Shown: positions 1-7,424, counted from the stretch's first letter. The stretch: DNA of 18,849 bases from UBA668 sp031413415 (GCA_031413415.1 JANOET010000348.1:1-18849), one strand, 5' to 3'. The notes: a model not told the origin generated them from the sequence alone. Program-made: numbers and translations.

Positions 1-363
1 CTGGAACTCGAGCAAGCGTTGGAGGCTGCCGAAGGTGTGGCAGCGTGCATCGCGGTCGCTGTCGCTGACGAATTCGGGGGAGAAGACGAGGTGAAGGTCT
101 TCGTCGTTGTCGACGATGGGGTGACCTTCGATCCCATCACGTTCTTCGACTTCTGTGAACGACAGCTCCCCAGATACGCCGTGCCGCGCTTCGTCGAGCT
201 GATCGATCGAGCGGACGTGCCGCGAGGGCCCGGCACCGGAGCCGTCCAGAAGCATCGACTGCCTCAGGAGAACAGTTCGGCCACTTTCGATCGGCAGTCG
301 CTCAGACCGCGGTCGTCCGCAAGTCACGACAACGCTGAGACCGAAACAGGAGGGCTTGAATGA
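1..363 (+). CDS. Acyl-CoA synthetase (AMP-binding enzyme), C-terminal fragment, 5' end outside window
   Basis: The reading frame is open from base 1 (LELEQALEAAEGV...), so this is the C-terminal subdomain of an ANL-superfamily adenylate-forming enzyme. The seen part contains the usual 'S.ELE.AL...VA..AVA' strand-helix entry, the 'LPRYAVPRFVELID' segment, and the 'TGAVQKHRL' motif whose Lys (codon 250-252) is the residue that normally contacts the acyl-adenylate. By family knowledge the enzyme activates a carboxylic acid to acyl-AMP and then acyl-CoA in the cytoplasm; the substrate cannot be told because the binding pocket is missing. After the catalytic Lys there is a rather long, low-complexity tail of about 36 residues. 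The TGA at 361-363 overlaps the ATG of the next gene (ATGA), so the two are probably one operon. Confidence 0.85.
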   Translation: MELEQALEAAEGVAACIAVAVADEFGGEDEVKVFVVVDDGVTFDPITFFDFCERQLPRYAVPRFVELIDRADVPRGPGTGAVQKHRLPQENSSATFDRQSLRPRSSASHDNAETETGGLE

Positions 364-1538
364 GTGCACGTATTGGCGTGGTCGGTGGTGCCGGTCACAT
401 GGGGTCGCGAGCCGTCCGCTCGTTGGTCAGCATGGGATACGAAGTGGTGTCGGCGGACCGAGTCCCCACGGTCGGACTCGGTGCAAGCTCAGTGACCACC
501 GACGTACTCGACCCTAGTTCGTTGCGAGGCTCGCTGGCCGGTCTCGATCTGATCATGAACTTCGCGGGTCCGTTCTACGGACTCGGCGATCGTGTCGCCA
601 GGGCAGCGATTGACCTGCGGACGCCCTACATCGACATCTGTGATGACGCAGCTGCAACGGAGCAAGTCCTCGAGCTCGATGAGGCAGCGCGCCTGGCAGG
701 TGTGCCTCTCGTCGTCGGAGCAGGTTCGAGTCCCGGGGTGTTGAACGCTCTGGCGTTGCTCGTCGCCCGAAGTTTCGACAAGGTCGATGACGTCGTGCTG
801 ACCTGGGTGGTGGGTGAGCGAGGGCGTTGTGGCCCAGCCCCGTTGAACCACTTTTTCTACGGCATCACCGAGGAGATTCCGATCTGGAGTGACGGTGCCC
901 GGACGATGGTCGGCGCCTTCACTCCAGAGAGCGAAGAGGAGTTCGAATTTCCGGACCCGGTCGGCAGGTATCAGGTGCGAGACGTTGGTCATCCCGAGGC
1001 TGTCACGCTGCCCCGTGTGCTCGAGGTGAGATCGGTTCGGAACAAGGGGGCGCTCATGCCCCGCCAATCCACAGCGATCTTCGAGCTGCTGAAGCACATC
1101 GGCATGACTTCGGACACGATCACTGAGGTGGCCGGTGCCCGCGTCGTCGCGCGGGACTTCCTCTCGCAGTTCCTGACCGATCGCCACAATGAGCGAAGTG
1201 GGGACGCGGCTCAGGACGTGCTCGCGCTTGGCGCCCGCGTGCGAGGAGTCAATGACGGCGTGTCCAGTGAGCGCGGGTTGGCAACGGCGGGATACATGAC
1301 CATGGCGAACTCGACCTCGCTTCCTGCGGTCGCGGCAGTTCCGGTGGTGCTCCGTGGGCTCGCCCCTGGCGTGCATGGCCCCGAAGTGCTTTCGGCCGGT
1401 GAGTGGTTTCCTGGTATCACATCGCTCGACTCCACCCTCTTTTCGCATGTCGAACTCTGGAAGGACGGCGGCGCCCGCCGACGGACGTCCCTCGACGAAC
1501 TTGCCACGGTCGAATCGACCGCCGAGCTCGCTGGCTGA
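360..1538 (+). CDS. Saccharopine dehydrogenase-like NAD(P)-binding oxidoreductase
   Basis: A 392-aa cytoplasmic protein. The N-terminus 'IGVVGGAGHMGSRAV' is a Rossmann dinucleotide-binding loop (residues 5-18), followed by 'NFAGPFYGLGDRVARAAIDLRTPYIDICDD' (about 67-96), typical of the saccharopine dehydrogenase NADP-binding domain, and 'PLVVGAGSSPGVLNALA', also conserved there. Family members include lysine-pathway enzymes, but most bacterial homologues of this size are of unknown substrate. The ATG overlaps the stop of the acyl-CoA synthetase gene, so translational coupling and a shared pathway (carboxylic acid or amino acid catabolism) are likely; that pairing is inference. The gene ends 34 bp before att-like repeat A, so it would be the last cargo gene of the element on the left. 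Confidence 0.85.
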   Translation: MSARIGVVGGAGHMGSRAVRSLVSMGYEVVSADRVPTVGLGASSVTTDVLDPSSLRGSLAGLDLIMNFAGPFYGLGDRVARAAIDLRTPYIDICDDAAATEQVLELDEAARLAGVPLVVGAGSSPGVLNALALLVARSFDKVDDVVLTWVVGERGRCGPAPLNHFFYGITEEIPIWSDGARTMVGAFTPESEEEFEFPDPVGRYQVRDVGHPEAVTLPRVLEVRSVRNKGALMPRQSTAIFELLKHIGMTSDTITEVAGARVVARDFLSQFLTDRHNERSGDAAQDVLALGARVRGVNDGVSSERGLATAGYMTMANSTSLPAVAAVPVVLRGLAPGVHGPEVLSAGEWFPGITSLDSTLFSHVELWKDGGARRRTSLDELATVESTAELAG

Positions 1539-1572
1539 TGCGCTGGTGACCATCGGCGATGACCGCTGAAAG

Positions 1573-1744
1573 TTGTCCATCCACTTGTCCATCTACTGCG
1601 CGCTACTGCATGATGTTCAACGAGACCAGACGAGGAGACAACCGAAGCTGAGCAGGTCAGATGCGATTCAAGGTGACTCGCTGAGACCCACTCGCGCTCA
1701 TTCCTAAACCGTAGGTCGCATGTTCGAACCATGCCGGGGGCGCC
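1573..1744 (+). repeat. att-like repeat, copy A (arm sites + conserved segment + tRNA-Arg(CCT) 3' half)
   Basis: This repeat starts with TTGTCCAT at 1573-1580 and again at 1585-1592 (12-bp period). A ~108-bp segment follows that is collinear with copies C and D. It ends at 1701-1744 in the 3' half of a tRNA: loop TTCCTAA with anticodon CCT, then a T arm GCATG-TTCGAAC-CATGC with perfect pairing, then acceptor strand CGGGGGC and GCC. The bases before the loop do not pair with the 3' anticodon stem, so this is not a working tRNA. Bases 1683-1744 match 6321-6382 with a single mismatch. The 3' half of a tRNA is the classic core (attB) of tyrosine recombinases, so I read it as an attachment site. 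No gene is visible between 1539 and about 1849. Confidence 0.8.
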
Positions 1745-1801
1745 GAGAAGGACTAGGTAGATGGCCATCTGACGATCGGCCGAAGTGGCCGACAGCCCGA
1801 G

Positions 1802-1821
1802 TTGTCCATCCACTTGTCCAT
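1802..1821 (+). repeat. Second TTGTCCAT pair (arm-type sites on the other side of core A)
   Basis: TTGTCCAT occurs at 1802-1809 and 1814-1821 with the same 12-bp period as in the repeats upstream of cores A, C and D, and a weaker third unit TTGTCAAT follows at 1824. It lies 58 bp to the right of core A and 28 bp before the recombinase frame. Together with 1573-1592 it makes core A flanked on both sides by arm sites, which is an attP-like arrangement. It is the only core here with clear TTGTCCAT pairs on both sides. Confidence 0.6.
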
Positions 1822-1848
1822 CTTGTCAATCCGGCACCGGGTTATCGT

Positions 1849-2130
1849 GTGGCAGGCAAGCTGAACTTCTACGTCAACGTCGTCGACGACCGACTTCGCA
1901 CCGACGACGAGGCGTCGACGATCGGGCTATTGCTGTGCCGGACGCGAAAGTCCTACTTCTCCAAGACCTTCTGCGGTGGACGCCGCGAGGCCGAACGAGA
2001 GCTCGCTCGGTTGGTCGCTGAGGTCGAGGCAGGTTCGACGACCGCTGCTGCTGGAACGGTCGCCGAGCTGTGCAACAAGTGGTTCGAGTACGCGTGTCCG
2101 AACCTCTCGCCGGCTGTTTCGGCGGAGTAC
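1849..2130 (+). pseudogene. Tyrosine recombinase/integrase, N-terminal remnant
   Basis: The frame from a GTG at 1849 gives a partial arm-binding domain (LNFYVNV...TRKSYFSKTFCGGRREAERELARLVAEVEAGST) followed by the start of the core-binding SAM-like domain (TVAELCNKWFEYACPNLSPAVSAEYR). This order and the 'REAERELARLVAEV' and 'LSP..V.EYR' motifs are typical of actinobacterial phage/island integrases. The match stops at about 2130, where the DNA switches frame into a piece of an AfsR-like ATPase gene, so the whole catalytic domain with the R..H-R..Y residues is missing. The surviving ~94 codons are roughly a quarter of a usual integrase. Its place beside core A and the TTGTCCAT pair suggests it once acted on these sites. 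An earlier in-frame start is possible but would read through the arm repeats. Confidence 0.7.
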
Positions 2131-2132
2131 CG

Positions 2133-2306
2133 AGCTACAACCTGCTCTTCCCCGACGCCCAGCTACTGCTCCAAGCCCTCGCCACGTTCGTCGAAGGCGC
2201 GCCCATCGACGGCCTGTGGAGCATCGCGATCTCCCTCGGGTTGCCGGCCGGGGAGGTGCTCGACCTGATCAGTCATCTGGTTGCCCGATCGGTGGTCGCC
2301 CGTGCT
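2133..2306 (+). pseudogene. Internal fragment of an AfsR/SARP-type NB-ARC regulator gene
   Basis: About 58 codons (SYNLLFPDAQLLLQALATFVEGAPIDGLWSIAISLGLPAGEVLDLISHLVARSVV) align without gaps to the winged-helix region following the ATPase in the complete regulator at 3532-6234 (SYELLFPDSQLALQAITACSGGASFDGFEAMMHHLAIPKDEILDLVTQLVDRSLIV). The fragment is on the opposite strand and only partly identical, so it comes from a different paralogue and is not a recent duplication. It begins abruptly where the recombinase frame ends and runs out near 2306. No start site or ATPase part is present. Bases 2307-2391 hold nothing I recognise. Confidence 0.65.
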
Positions 2307-2391
2307 TGGCTCGATCGATCAGCGGTTCCGTGGCTCGGTCGATCAGCGGATCATCAAGGCGTTGTCAGCCTCGGTGTAGAGACTCGGGCAC

Positions 2392-2721
2392 ATGCCCCGT
2401 AACTCCGAACGTCTTGTCGCCGAAGCCATTGCCCGTATGGTGGGGCATGACCCGCTGGCGTCGGTGTTGGTTTCCGCGGCGGTGCGCGATCATTCGAAAT
2501 CCTTCGATGCTGCGGCGGCGTTCGTGCTGGTGGTAGATGTTTCGCACGAGCGAATTGAGCGAGCTCGCGCGTTGGCGACCACGCGTCGGATGCGTCAGCA
2601 CCTTGCGATCGTGGAGTGCTGGCTCAGCGCCGATTGGACTCGGGTTGCACTCTTGGCCCGCGAACATCTCAGCGAGTTCCCCGACGACCTCGTGATCAGC
2701 TGGCTTGCCGGTCGTCGGTAG
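2392..2721 (+). CDS. Hypothetical protein, possibly the N-terminal piece of a TPR-like protein
   Basis: A 109-aa frame from ATG 2392. It is mostly helical with the pattern 'ERARALATTRRMRQHLAIVECWLSADWTRVALLAREHLSEFPDDLVISWLAGRR', which resembles one helix-turn-helix solenoid repeat as found in tetratricopeptide proteins. No catalytic motif or signal peptide is visible. The start lacks a strong Shine-Dalgarno sequence. The last 26 bp overlap the convergent sigma-factor gene. Because it lies directly after two gene remnants it may itself be truncated; the coding call rests on GC-rich third positions and the ordered helix pattern. Confidence 0.45.
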   Translation: MPRNSERLVAEAIARMVGHDPLASVLVSAAVRDHSKSFDAAAAFVLVVDVSHERIERARALATTRRMRQHLAIVECWLSADWTRVALLAREHLSEFPDDLVISWLAGRR

Positions 2722-3358
2722 CGGTGCCGGTTGCATCGATGCCGGCCATTGCGACGTCGGCGGTGATCGCCAGCTGTACGGTTGGGAGTTGCTGTTCGAG
2801 TCGTGCAAGCGCCAACCGCAGTCGAGACTTCGCAGTGCCTTGGGGAACGTTGGTGATCAGCGCGACCTCGCGAAATGTGTGACCCCTAAGGTAGGCGAGC
2901 TCGACCGAGGTTCGTTGTTGATCGGGCAGTAGGGCAACCGCAGTGCGCAGTTCGCGACACTGGCGGGCCCGGGTGTCGGCGTGGATCACGGTTTCCGAAA
3001 CGTCGGCCGTGACCCAGTTGAACGTCGTGTGCGGCTGGTCGCTGACGAGTTGCTCACGTCGACGCCGTGCCGATTCTGCTCGTACGAAGTCGATAGCCCG
3101 GTACCTGGCCATTGCCATCAGCAAGGTTCGGATCTGGCCGCGCTCCAGATCGACACGGTCTGGGTGTCGCCAAATATGTACGAAGATCTCCTGCGTCACG
3201 TCTTCAGCGGCGCGTCGGTCCAGCCCCACCCGTTGTGCCGCGCGCAGCACGTGCGCAGCGTGTTGCTTGTACAACATGTCGAAGGCGCGAGGGTCGCCGT
3301 CTTGCAACAAGGCGACGAGGGAGCGTTCATCTGTCTCGGGGAGTGTGACTGCGTTCAT
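2696..3358 (-). CDS. ECF-type RNA polymerase sigma factor
   Basis: A 220-aa protein if started at the ATG complementary to 3356-3358 (MNAVTLPETDERSL); a longer frame exists to 3451, but the added 31 residues are not sigma-like. Region 2 is seen as 'DPRAFDMLYKQHAAHVLRAAQRVGLDRRAAEDVTQEIFVHIWRHPDRVD...IRTLLMAMARYRAIDFVR', and region 4 as 'LPDQQRTSVELAYLRGHTFREVALITNVPQGTAKSRLRLALARLEQQL', whose helix-turn-helix should bind the -35 element. This makes it an alternative sigma factor acting with core RNA polymerase. No anti-sigma gene is seen next to it. It lies 173 bp downstream of the SARP regulator on the same strand, so the two may be cotranscribed, but the gap leaves room for its own promoter. 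Confidence 0.88.
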   Translation of the reverse strand: MNAVTLPETDERSLVALLQDGDPRAFDMLYKQHAAHVLRAAQRVGLDRRAAEDVTQEIFVHIWRHPDRVDLERGQIRTLLMAMARYRAIDFVRAESARRRREQLVSDQPHTTFNWVTADVSETVIHADTRARQCRELRTAVALLPDQQRTSVELAYLRGHTFREVALITNVPQGTAKSRLRLALARLEQQLPTVQLAITADVAMAGIDATGTATDDRQAS

Positions 3359-3531
3359 TCGACCAACCTGAATGAGCGCGCTGACGAACCGTTGAGGGTC
3401 GGCTGATCGAACTCTGAGGGCAAAGCACCGGGCGCCCACCCGAGCCCACAAAAGGCCCGCACGCTGGTGCGGAGTCAGCCTCGTGGGCGTGAGAGGCAGC
3501 AGTTCAGCGGGGGATTTCTCATCCCTTGGCT

Positions 3532-6234
3532 CTATCTGGTGCCGCTTGTCAGCGTGGCGAGTTCGAGTTGCACGGCAGTCAACGTGACGTGGTCGCCGGC
3601 CAAACGGCTTGCGTGCTGGGCTGCCCGGTATGTGTCCACGGCGGACTCACGCGCGCCCATTTGGATGTGCGCGGCGGCGATGCTCGCTAGCACCTGCCCC
3701 TGATCGGTCACGGAACCCATCTCCCGAGCGATGGTGAGCGCTTTGGTGAACTCGTTGACCGCAGCGGCACTGTCATCGGCCTCCAATGCCAGCTGGCCAA
3801 GCAGTCGATGAGCGGAATGGGTGATCCAGCCGTCAGATCGTGTGCCGAGGGTATCGATCGCCGCAGTGACGAACTCGACGGATTGTGTCGGTTGACGATT
3901 CAGAAAGTGGGCCCACCCGATAGAGATCTGGGCCATCGCCACGCCCCATGCATCGCCGAGTTCGGCAAAGCTGACCGCCGATCTTGCCACTGTGTCGCAA
4001 CCCTCTTCGAAGCGTCCGGCGTGGATGAGTACGCGACCCAAGATCGAGGTGACCTCGACCTGATCGACTTGCGGTGCATCGGTCATTCTGGTGTGCGCCC
4101 GTCGGGCGATGACGAGGGCTTCGTCAACGGGGCCACTGCGCGCCAACAACTGCGCAGCGCACGCCTCGGCCCGACCGAGCGCCGAGGGAGTTCCCCGCTG
4201 TTCGCATGCCGCGACTACCCGCAGCGCGTGGGCCGACCCTGCGGCGCTGTCGCCGACCATCATCCATGCCAGGTACAGGTCGCCAACCGCAGTCAGCGAA
4301 TCGTTGGGCGCGTGGTCGGACAGCCAGCTCAGCGCCGCTTCGATGTTGGCGCGATCGTCGCGAACTTTCGCTAGCCACGCCGGCTGGTCGGGACCTCGAA
4401 CGCCCCATCGTGCTCCGTGCGCGAGATCGAGCGCCCACGCCGCGTGCGCAGCAGCGAGGGCATCGCTGCGACCATTTCGATGTGCCTGATCGAGTCCGAA
4501 CGAGCGGACTCCTTCGAGCGCCGTGTAGCGCGTGTTCGAGCCGGACCGATTGGCCACGATCAACGATCGATCGACGAGTTGGGTGACGAGGTCGAGAATC
4601 TCGTCCTTGGGAATCGCGAGATGGTGCATCATCGCTTCGAATCCATCGAAGGAGGCACCACCCGAGCAGGCAGTAATCGCTTGAAGGGCGAGTTGGGAGT
4701 CGGGGAAGAGCAGTTCGTAGCTCCATGAGATGGTCGCCTCGAGTGTTTGCTGGCGAGGCGCACGACTGCCGCCTTCGTCGCGCAACAGCGCGAAGCGGTC
4801 GAGGAGACGGTCAGTCACCTCTTGTACTGACAACACGCCACAGCGACCCGCCGCCAGCTCGATCGCCAACGGAAGGTCATCAAGTTGCGCGCACAATCGA
4901 TCCACGGTGTCGGGATCGTCGAACGCGACGCGCGGTGCAACCTCGCGAGCCCTGGTGACGAACAGCTCGATCGCCGCTGGCCTCGGCAGCGGCAGCAGTG
5001 GCCACTGCGCCTCGCCGGAGATGCCAAGCGAACGCTGGCTGGTGGCCAGACAGCGGACACCAGGTGCCTTGCGCATCGTTTGTTCCAGCATCACCGCAAG
5101 CTCAGCGCCGAGGTGTTCGCAGTTGTCGAGCACGAGGAGAAGATCGGCATTCCTCAGCCGCCGCTCCACCGCTTCGGCGGGATCGAGCCCGCCTGCCCGC
5201 AGACTGTTGGCGAGGGCGTCAGGTACGCCGGCCATATCGGGCACAGCCTCCAAACCAACGAACCACACGCCGTCGACCGGGGTGGCGTGGCGGCGCGCGA
5301 CTTCGATGGCCAATCGCGACTTGCCCACCCCACCCGGTCCGGTGATGGTGACCAAGCGATGCGACATCAGCAACTCTTGAACTGCCAGTACGTCGTCGTC
5401 GCGACTGACGAAGGACGACACGGGGTGAGGTAGCAACACGATCTGCTGAGCTATCTCCGGCAACGAGGTGATGTTCGCCTTGGAGGGCGGCGACAGCACC
5501 ACCGTTGGATCCTGCTGCAGCACCTGACGCTCCACGATCTGAAGTCGGGGGCTGGGGTCGAGGCCGAGCTCGGCCACGAGGCGGACGCGTAGGTCGCGGT
5601 AGGCCGCCAGTGCCGCCACCTGTCGTCCGTCGGCAGCAAGCGCGAGCATGAGGACCTCGACGAGCGGTTCGCGTAGCGGGTTCTCCTCCACCGCCGCTTC
5701 CAGCTGCGCGATCAACTGTCGCTGTCGTCCGCCCGCTAACTCGAGTCGCACTCGCTCCTCGAATGCGGCCATTCTCAACTCGTGCCATTGCACCGCCGCA
5801 GCACGCGCGAAGGGCGAGTCGGCGACACTGGATAGGGCGTCACCCCGCCACATCGCCAAGGCGTCGGCGTAACACCGCGACGCGAGTACCGGGTCATCCT
5901 CGGCACCCCTTCTGCCACGGGCGATCAAGGCGCTGGCCACGAAGGCGTCGACTGCTTCGGGATCGATGTCGAGCAGATACCCCGGGCGTCGAGCGACGAT
6001 GCGTTCGGGACCGATCACCCGACGCAGCTCCGAGACCTTCACCTGCAGTGCATTGGTGGCCCCCGAAGGTGGGTTGTCGCCCCACAACGCATCGACCAGC
6101 GCCGACCGTGGCACCACCGATCCCGCGCTCAGCGCGAGGCGGACCAGCAATGCTTGGGTCATCCGACCCGGGATGAGCACGGAGGCCCCTTCAAACTCGA
6201 TCTCGAGCGGTCCGAGCAGCTTGATCGAGAGCAT
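3532..6234 (-). CDS. AfsR/DnrI-type (SARP) transcriptional regulator with NB-ARC ATPase and TPR domains
   Basis: A 900-aa protein. Residues 1-90 form an OmpR-like winged helix (MLSIKLLGPLEIEF...RMTQALLVRLALSAG...LVDALWGDNPPSGATNALQVKVSELRRVIG). Residues about 95-245 form the bacterial transcriptional activator domain (RCYADALAMWRGDALSSV...ENPLREPLVEVLMLALAADGRQVAALAAYRDLR). The NB-ARC ATPase follows, with Walker A GPGGVGKS at 299-306, Walker B LLLVLDN near 365-371 and 'LDDLPLAIELAAGR'. The last ~300 residues are TPR-like. This full AfsR architecture indicates an ATP-gated activator, in streptomycetes often tied to secondary metabolism or stress; its targets are unknown here. No biosynthetic cluster is visible, so it may act on the sigma gene downstream or elsewhere. 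The length is normal for the family. Confidence 0.92.
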   Translation of the reverse strand: MLSIKLLGPLEIEFEGASVLIPGRMTQALLVRLALSAGSVVPRSALVDALWGDNPPSGATNALQVKVSELRRVIGPERIVARRPGYLLDIDPEAVDAFVASALIARGRRGAEDDPVLASRCYADALAMWRGDALSSVADSPFARAAAVQWHELRMAAFEERVRLELAGGRQRQLIAQLEAAVEENPLREPLVEVLMLALAADGRQVAALAAYRDLRVRLVAELGLDPSPRLQIVERQVLQQDPTVVLSPPSKANITSLPEIAQQIVLLPHPVSSFVSRDDDVLAVQELLMSHRLVTITGPGGVGKSRLAIEVARRHATPVDGVWFVGLEAVPDMAGVPDALANSLRAGGLDPAEAVERRLRNADLLLVLDNCEHLGAELAVMLEQTMRKAPGVRCLATSQRSLGISGEAQWPLLPLPRPAAIELFVTRAREVAPRVAFDDPDTVDRLCAQLDDLPLAIELAAGRCGVLSVQEVTDRLLDRFALLRDEGGSRAPRQQTLEATISWSYELLFPDSQLALQAITACSGGASFDGFEAMMHHLAIPKDEILDLVTQLVDRSLIVANRSGSNTRYTALEGVRSFGLDQAHRNGRSDALAAAHAAWALDLAHGARWGVRGPDQPAWLAKVRDDRANIEAALSWLSDHAPNDSLTAVGDLYLAWMMVGDSAAGSAHALRVVAACEQRGTPSALGRAEACAAQLLARSGPVDEALVIARRAHTRMTDAPQVDQVEVTSILGRVLIHAGRFEEGCDTVARSAVSFAELGDAWGVAMAQISIGWAHFLNRQPTQSVEFVTAAIDTLGTRSDGWITHSAHRLLGQLALEADDSAAAVNEFTKALTIAREMGSVTDQGQVLASIAAAHIQMGARESAVDTYRAAQHASRLAGDHVTLTAVQLELATLTSGTR

Positions 6235-6273
6235 GGTTGACCCTATCGGGCAGTCCCCGGTGGCCCCGCGTCA

Positions 6274-6382
6274 TTGTCCAATCCACGGTCTCCGTGATCC
6301 GCGTAGCGCTCGGCGCCGAAGAGACCGACTCGCGCTCATTCCTAAACCGTAGGTCGCATGTTCGAACCATGCCGGGGGCGCC
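6274..6382 (+). repeat. att-like repeat, copy B (tRNA-Arg(CCT) 3' half with degenerate left arm)
   Basis: Bases 6321-6382 match 1683-1744 of copy A with one mismatch, including the complete anticodon loop, T arm and acceptor strand (6339-6382). The conserved upstream segment of the other copies is mostly missing. A damaged single unit, TTGTCCA-A-TCCAC, lies at 6274-6286, only 65 bp before the core and not 128 bp, which suggests an internal deletion. To the right, a short motif GACCAGGTAGATG (6389-6401) echoes GACTAGGTAGATG after core A. The 6235-6458 gap between genes holds only this site and the 12-bp repeat described separately. Confidence 0.75.
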
Positions 6383-6407
6383 ACGAAAGACCAGGTAGAT
6401 GACGAGA

Positions 6408-6431
6408 ATCAGCTGACCGATCAGCTGACCG
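6408..6431 (+). repeat. Two tandem 12-bp direct repeats next to core B
   Basis: ATCAGCTGACCG occurs twice head to tail at 6408-6419 and 6420-6431, starting 26 bp to the right of core B. The 12-bp period is the same as for the TTGTCCAT units at the other cores but the sequence differs. This may be an arm-type binding site of another recombinase using the same tRNA core; that is inference from position and period only. Confidence 0.5.
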
Positions 6432-6458
6432 ACATCGAGATCGCAGGAGCCCGTTGGG

Positions 6459-7394
6459 TCACATCTCCCACGGGGGTGTCCATTCTCCCTCAAGGCGCAT
6501 GGACAAGCTCGCATCGTCTTCGACCCTCTTGGCGACGTGCAGTTCGGCAGCGCTTGCCCCGTAGCGTTCGGCGGCGACACTGAAGGCTCCGACAGCGGCG
6601 TCGGTCATCGGCAGTGAAGCTGCCACACTCCGAGAGAGTTCCTGGATCAGCCCGAGGTCCTTCAGGCAGAGGCCAAGTGTGAACGACGGGTCGTAGTGGC
6701 CGGCGAAGATCGATGGCGCGTCGTGACGGACGACGAAGCTGTCGCCCACGCTCTCCTTGATCGCGCCCCACAGCGTGCCCAACTCGACCCCGTTGGCCAT
6801 CCCGATCGCAAAGCCTTCGCCGATGGCCGCAGCCGAGATGAACCACAGTTGGTTGGTGACGAGTTTGACGACGTTGCCGGTGCCGAGGCCCCCGCACGGA
6901 ACGACGAGTCCGAGGTTGGCGAGGACCGGGGTGACGCGAAGCACGTCGGCCTCATCGCCGCCGACGAACAGTGTGAGTCGGCCGTTACGGGCACCGTCGA
7001 CTGCGCCCGTGACCGGTGAGTCGACCACCTTCACGCCTGTGGGCGCGGCCGCCGCGAGCTCGGCGACCAGTTGCTTGCTGTTCGTTGTCAGGTCGACCCA
7101 GATCGACCCGTCCTTCATGCTGGCGAGTGCTCCCGTTGGGCCCGACATCACCGACACGACATGGTCGGGCCGTGGGAGCGACGTGAGGAACAGGTCGGCG
7201 CTCGCAGCGCACTCGGCCGCCGAGGCTGCTCGACTCGCGCCAGCGGCGACGGCACTGTCGAGCGCTTCGGTGTTGATGTCGAACGCGGTGACCGTGTAGC
7301 CGGCATCGACAAGTCGCCGACACATTGGTCCGCCCATGTTGCCGAGACCGACGAAGCCAATCAGAGGAAGTGACTTGGTGGTGGCGGCGTTCAC
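6459..7394 (-). CDS. 3-hydroxyisobutyrate dehydrogenase-family oxidoreductase
   Basis: A 311-aa protein of the beta-hydroxyacid dehydrogenase family. It shows the N-terminal Rossmann motif GFVGLGNMG (13-21), the substrate loop DSPVTGAVDGARNG (about 125-138) and the catalytic GNVVKLVTN segment with Lys177 and Asn181. Such enzymes oxidise a beta-hydroxy acid, or reduce the semialdehyde, with NAD(P) in the cytoplasm; the exact substrate is not readable. The start is the GTG complementary to 7392-7394, directly inside a perfect palindrome. A good promoter (7402-7431) places transcription start within a few bases of this GTG, so the mRNA may be leaderless. It is divergent from the methyltransferase-TetR operon and probably shares its regulation. 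Confidence 0.9.
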   Translation of the reverse strand: MNAATTKSLPLIGFVGLGNMGGPMCRRLVDAGYTVTAFDINTEALDSAVAAGASRAASAAECAASADLFLTSLPRPDHVVSVMSGPTGALASMKDGSIWVDLTTNSKQLVAELAAAAPTGVKVVDSPVTGAVDGARNGRLTLFVGGDEADVLRVTPVLANLGLVVPCGGLGTGNVVKLVTNQLWFISAAAIGEGFAIGMANGVELGTLWGAIKESVGDSFVVRHDAPSIFAGHYDPSFTLGLCLKDLGLIQELSRSVAASLPMTDAAVGAFSVAAERYGASAAELHVAKRVEDDASLSMRLEGEWTPPWEM

Positions 7395-7424
7395 TCTCTG
7401 TACAGTAGTGTACAGAGAGTGAAC
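7389..7424. promoter_or_regulatory. Perfect palindrome, likely TetR-family operator
   Basis: GTTCACTCTCTGTACA (7389-7404) is followed by the spacer GTAG and by its exact reverse complement (7409-7424), giving 16-bp arms. It lies between two divergent transcription units, one of which encodes a TetR-family repressor at 9052-9660, and covers the -10 region, spacer and start codon of the dehydrogenase gene. TetR repressors typically bind palindromes of this size near their own operon and neighbouring genes, so binding would block leftward transcription and possibly rightward transcription too. Confidence 0.75.

Larger units (their letters stand above)
1745..6382. mobile_element. Putative tRNA-Arg(CCT) island segment between cores A and B, recombinase broken
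   Basis: Both ends are copies of the tRNA-Arg(CCT) 3' half in direct orientation, as for an element integrated in a tRNA gene. A truncated tyrosine recombinase lies just inside the left end, the normal position for an integrase gene. Cargo is regulatory: a scrap of an AfsR-like gene, an orphan short ORF, an ECF sigma factor and a SARP-type regulator. With the recombinase truncated the unit would be immobile unless served in trans. The boundary calls rest on the repeats only; excision was not observed. Confidence 0.5.

Noticed and set aside
489..1592. 367-aa ORF on the minus strand
   Set aside because: Antisense shadow of the saccharopine-dehydrogenase-like gene; Arg/His-rich with no family features.
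1701..1744. A functional tRNA-Arg(CCT) gene at any of the four cores
   Set aside because: The T arm and acceptor strand are good in A-C, but the sequence upstream has no D arm, no 5' acceptor strand and no pairing for the anticodon stem.
1211..1813. Minus-strand ORFs at 1211-1813, 6191-6580, 9655-9984 and 10961-11260 that all contain a peptide like GAPGMVRTCDLRFRN
   Set aside because: The shared peptide is just the translation of the reverse complement of the tRNA-Arg(CCT) 3' half and its flank. The similarity comes from the repeat, not from a protein family.
1573..1821. CRISPR array based on the TTGTCCAT repeats
   Set aside because: The units are 8 bp in pairs with 12-bp period, without regular spacers or cas genes; they fit recombinase arm sites better.
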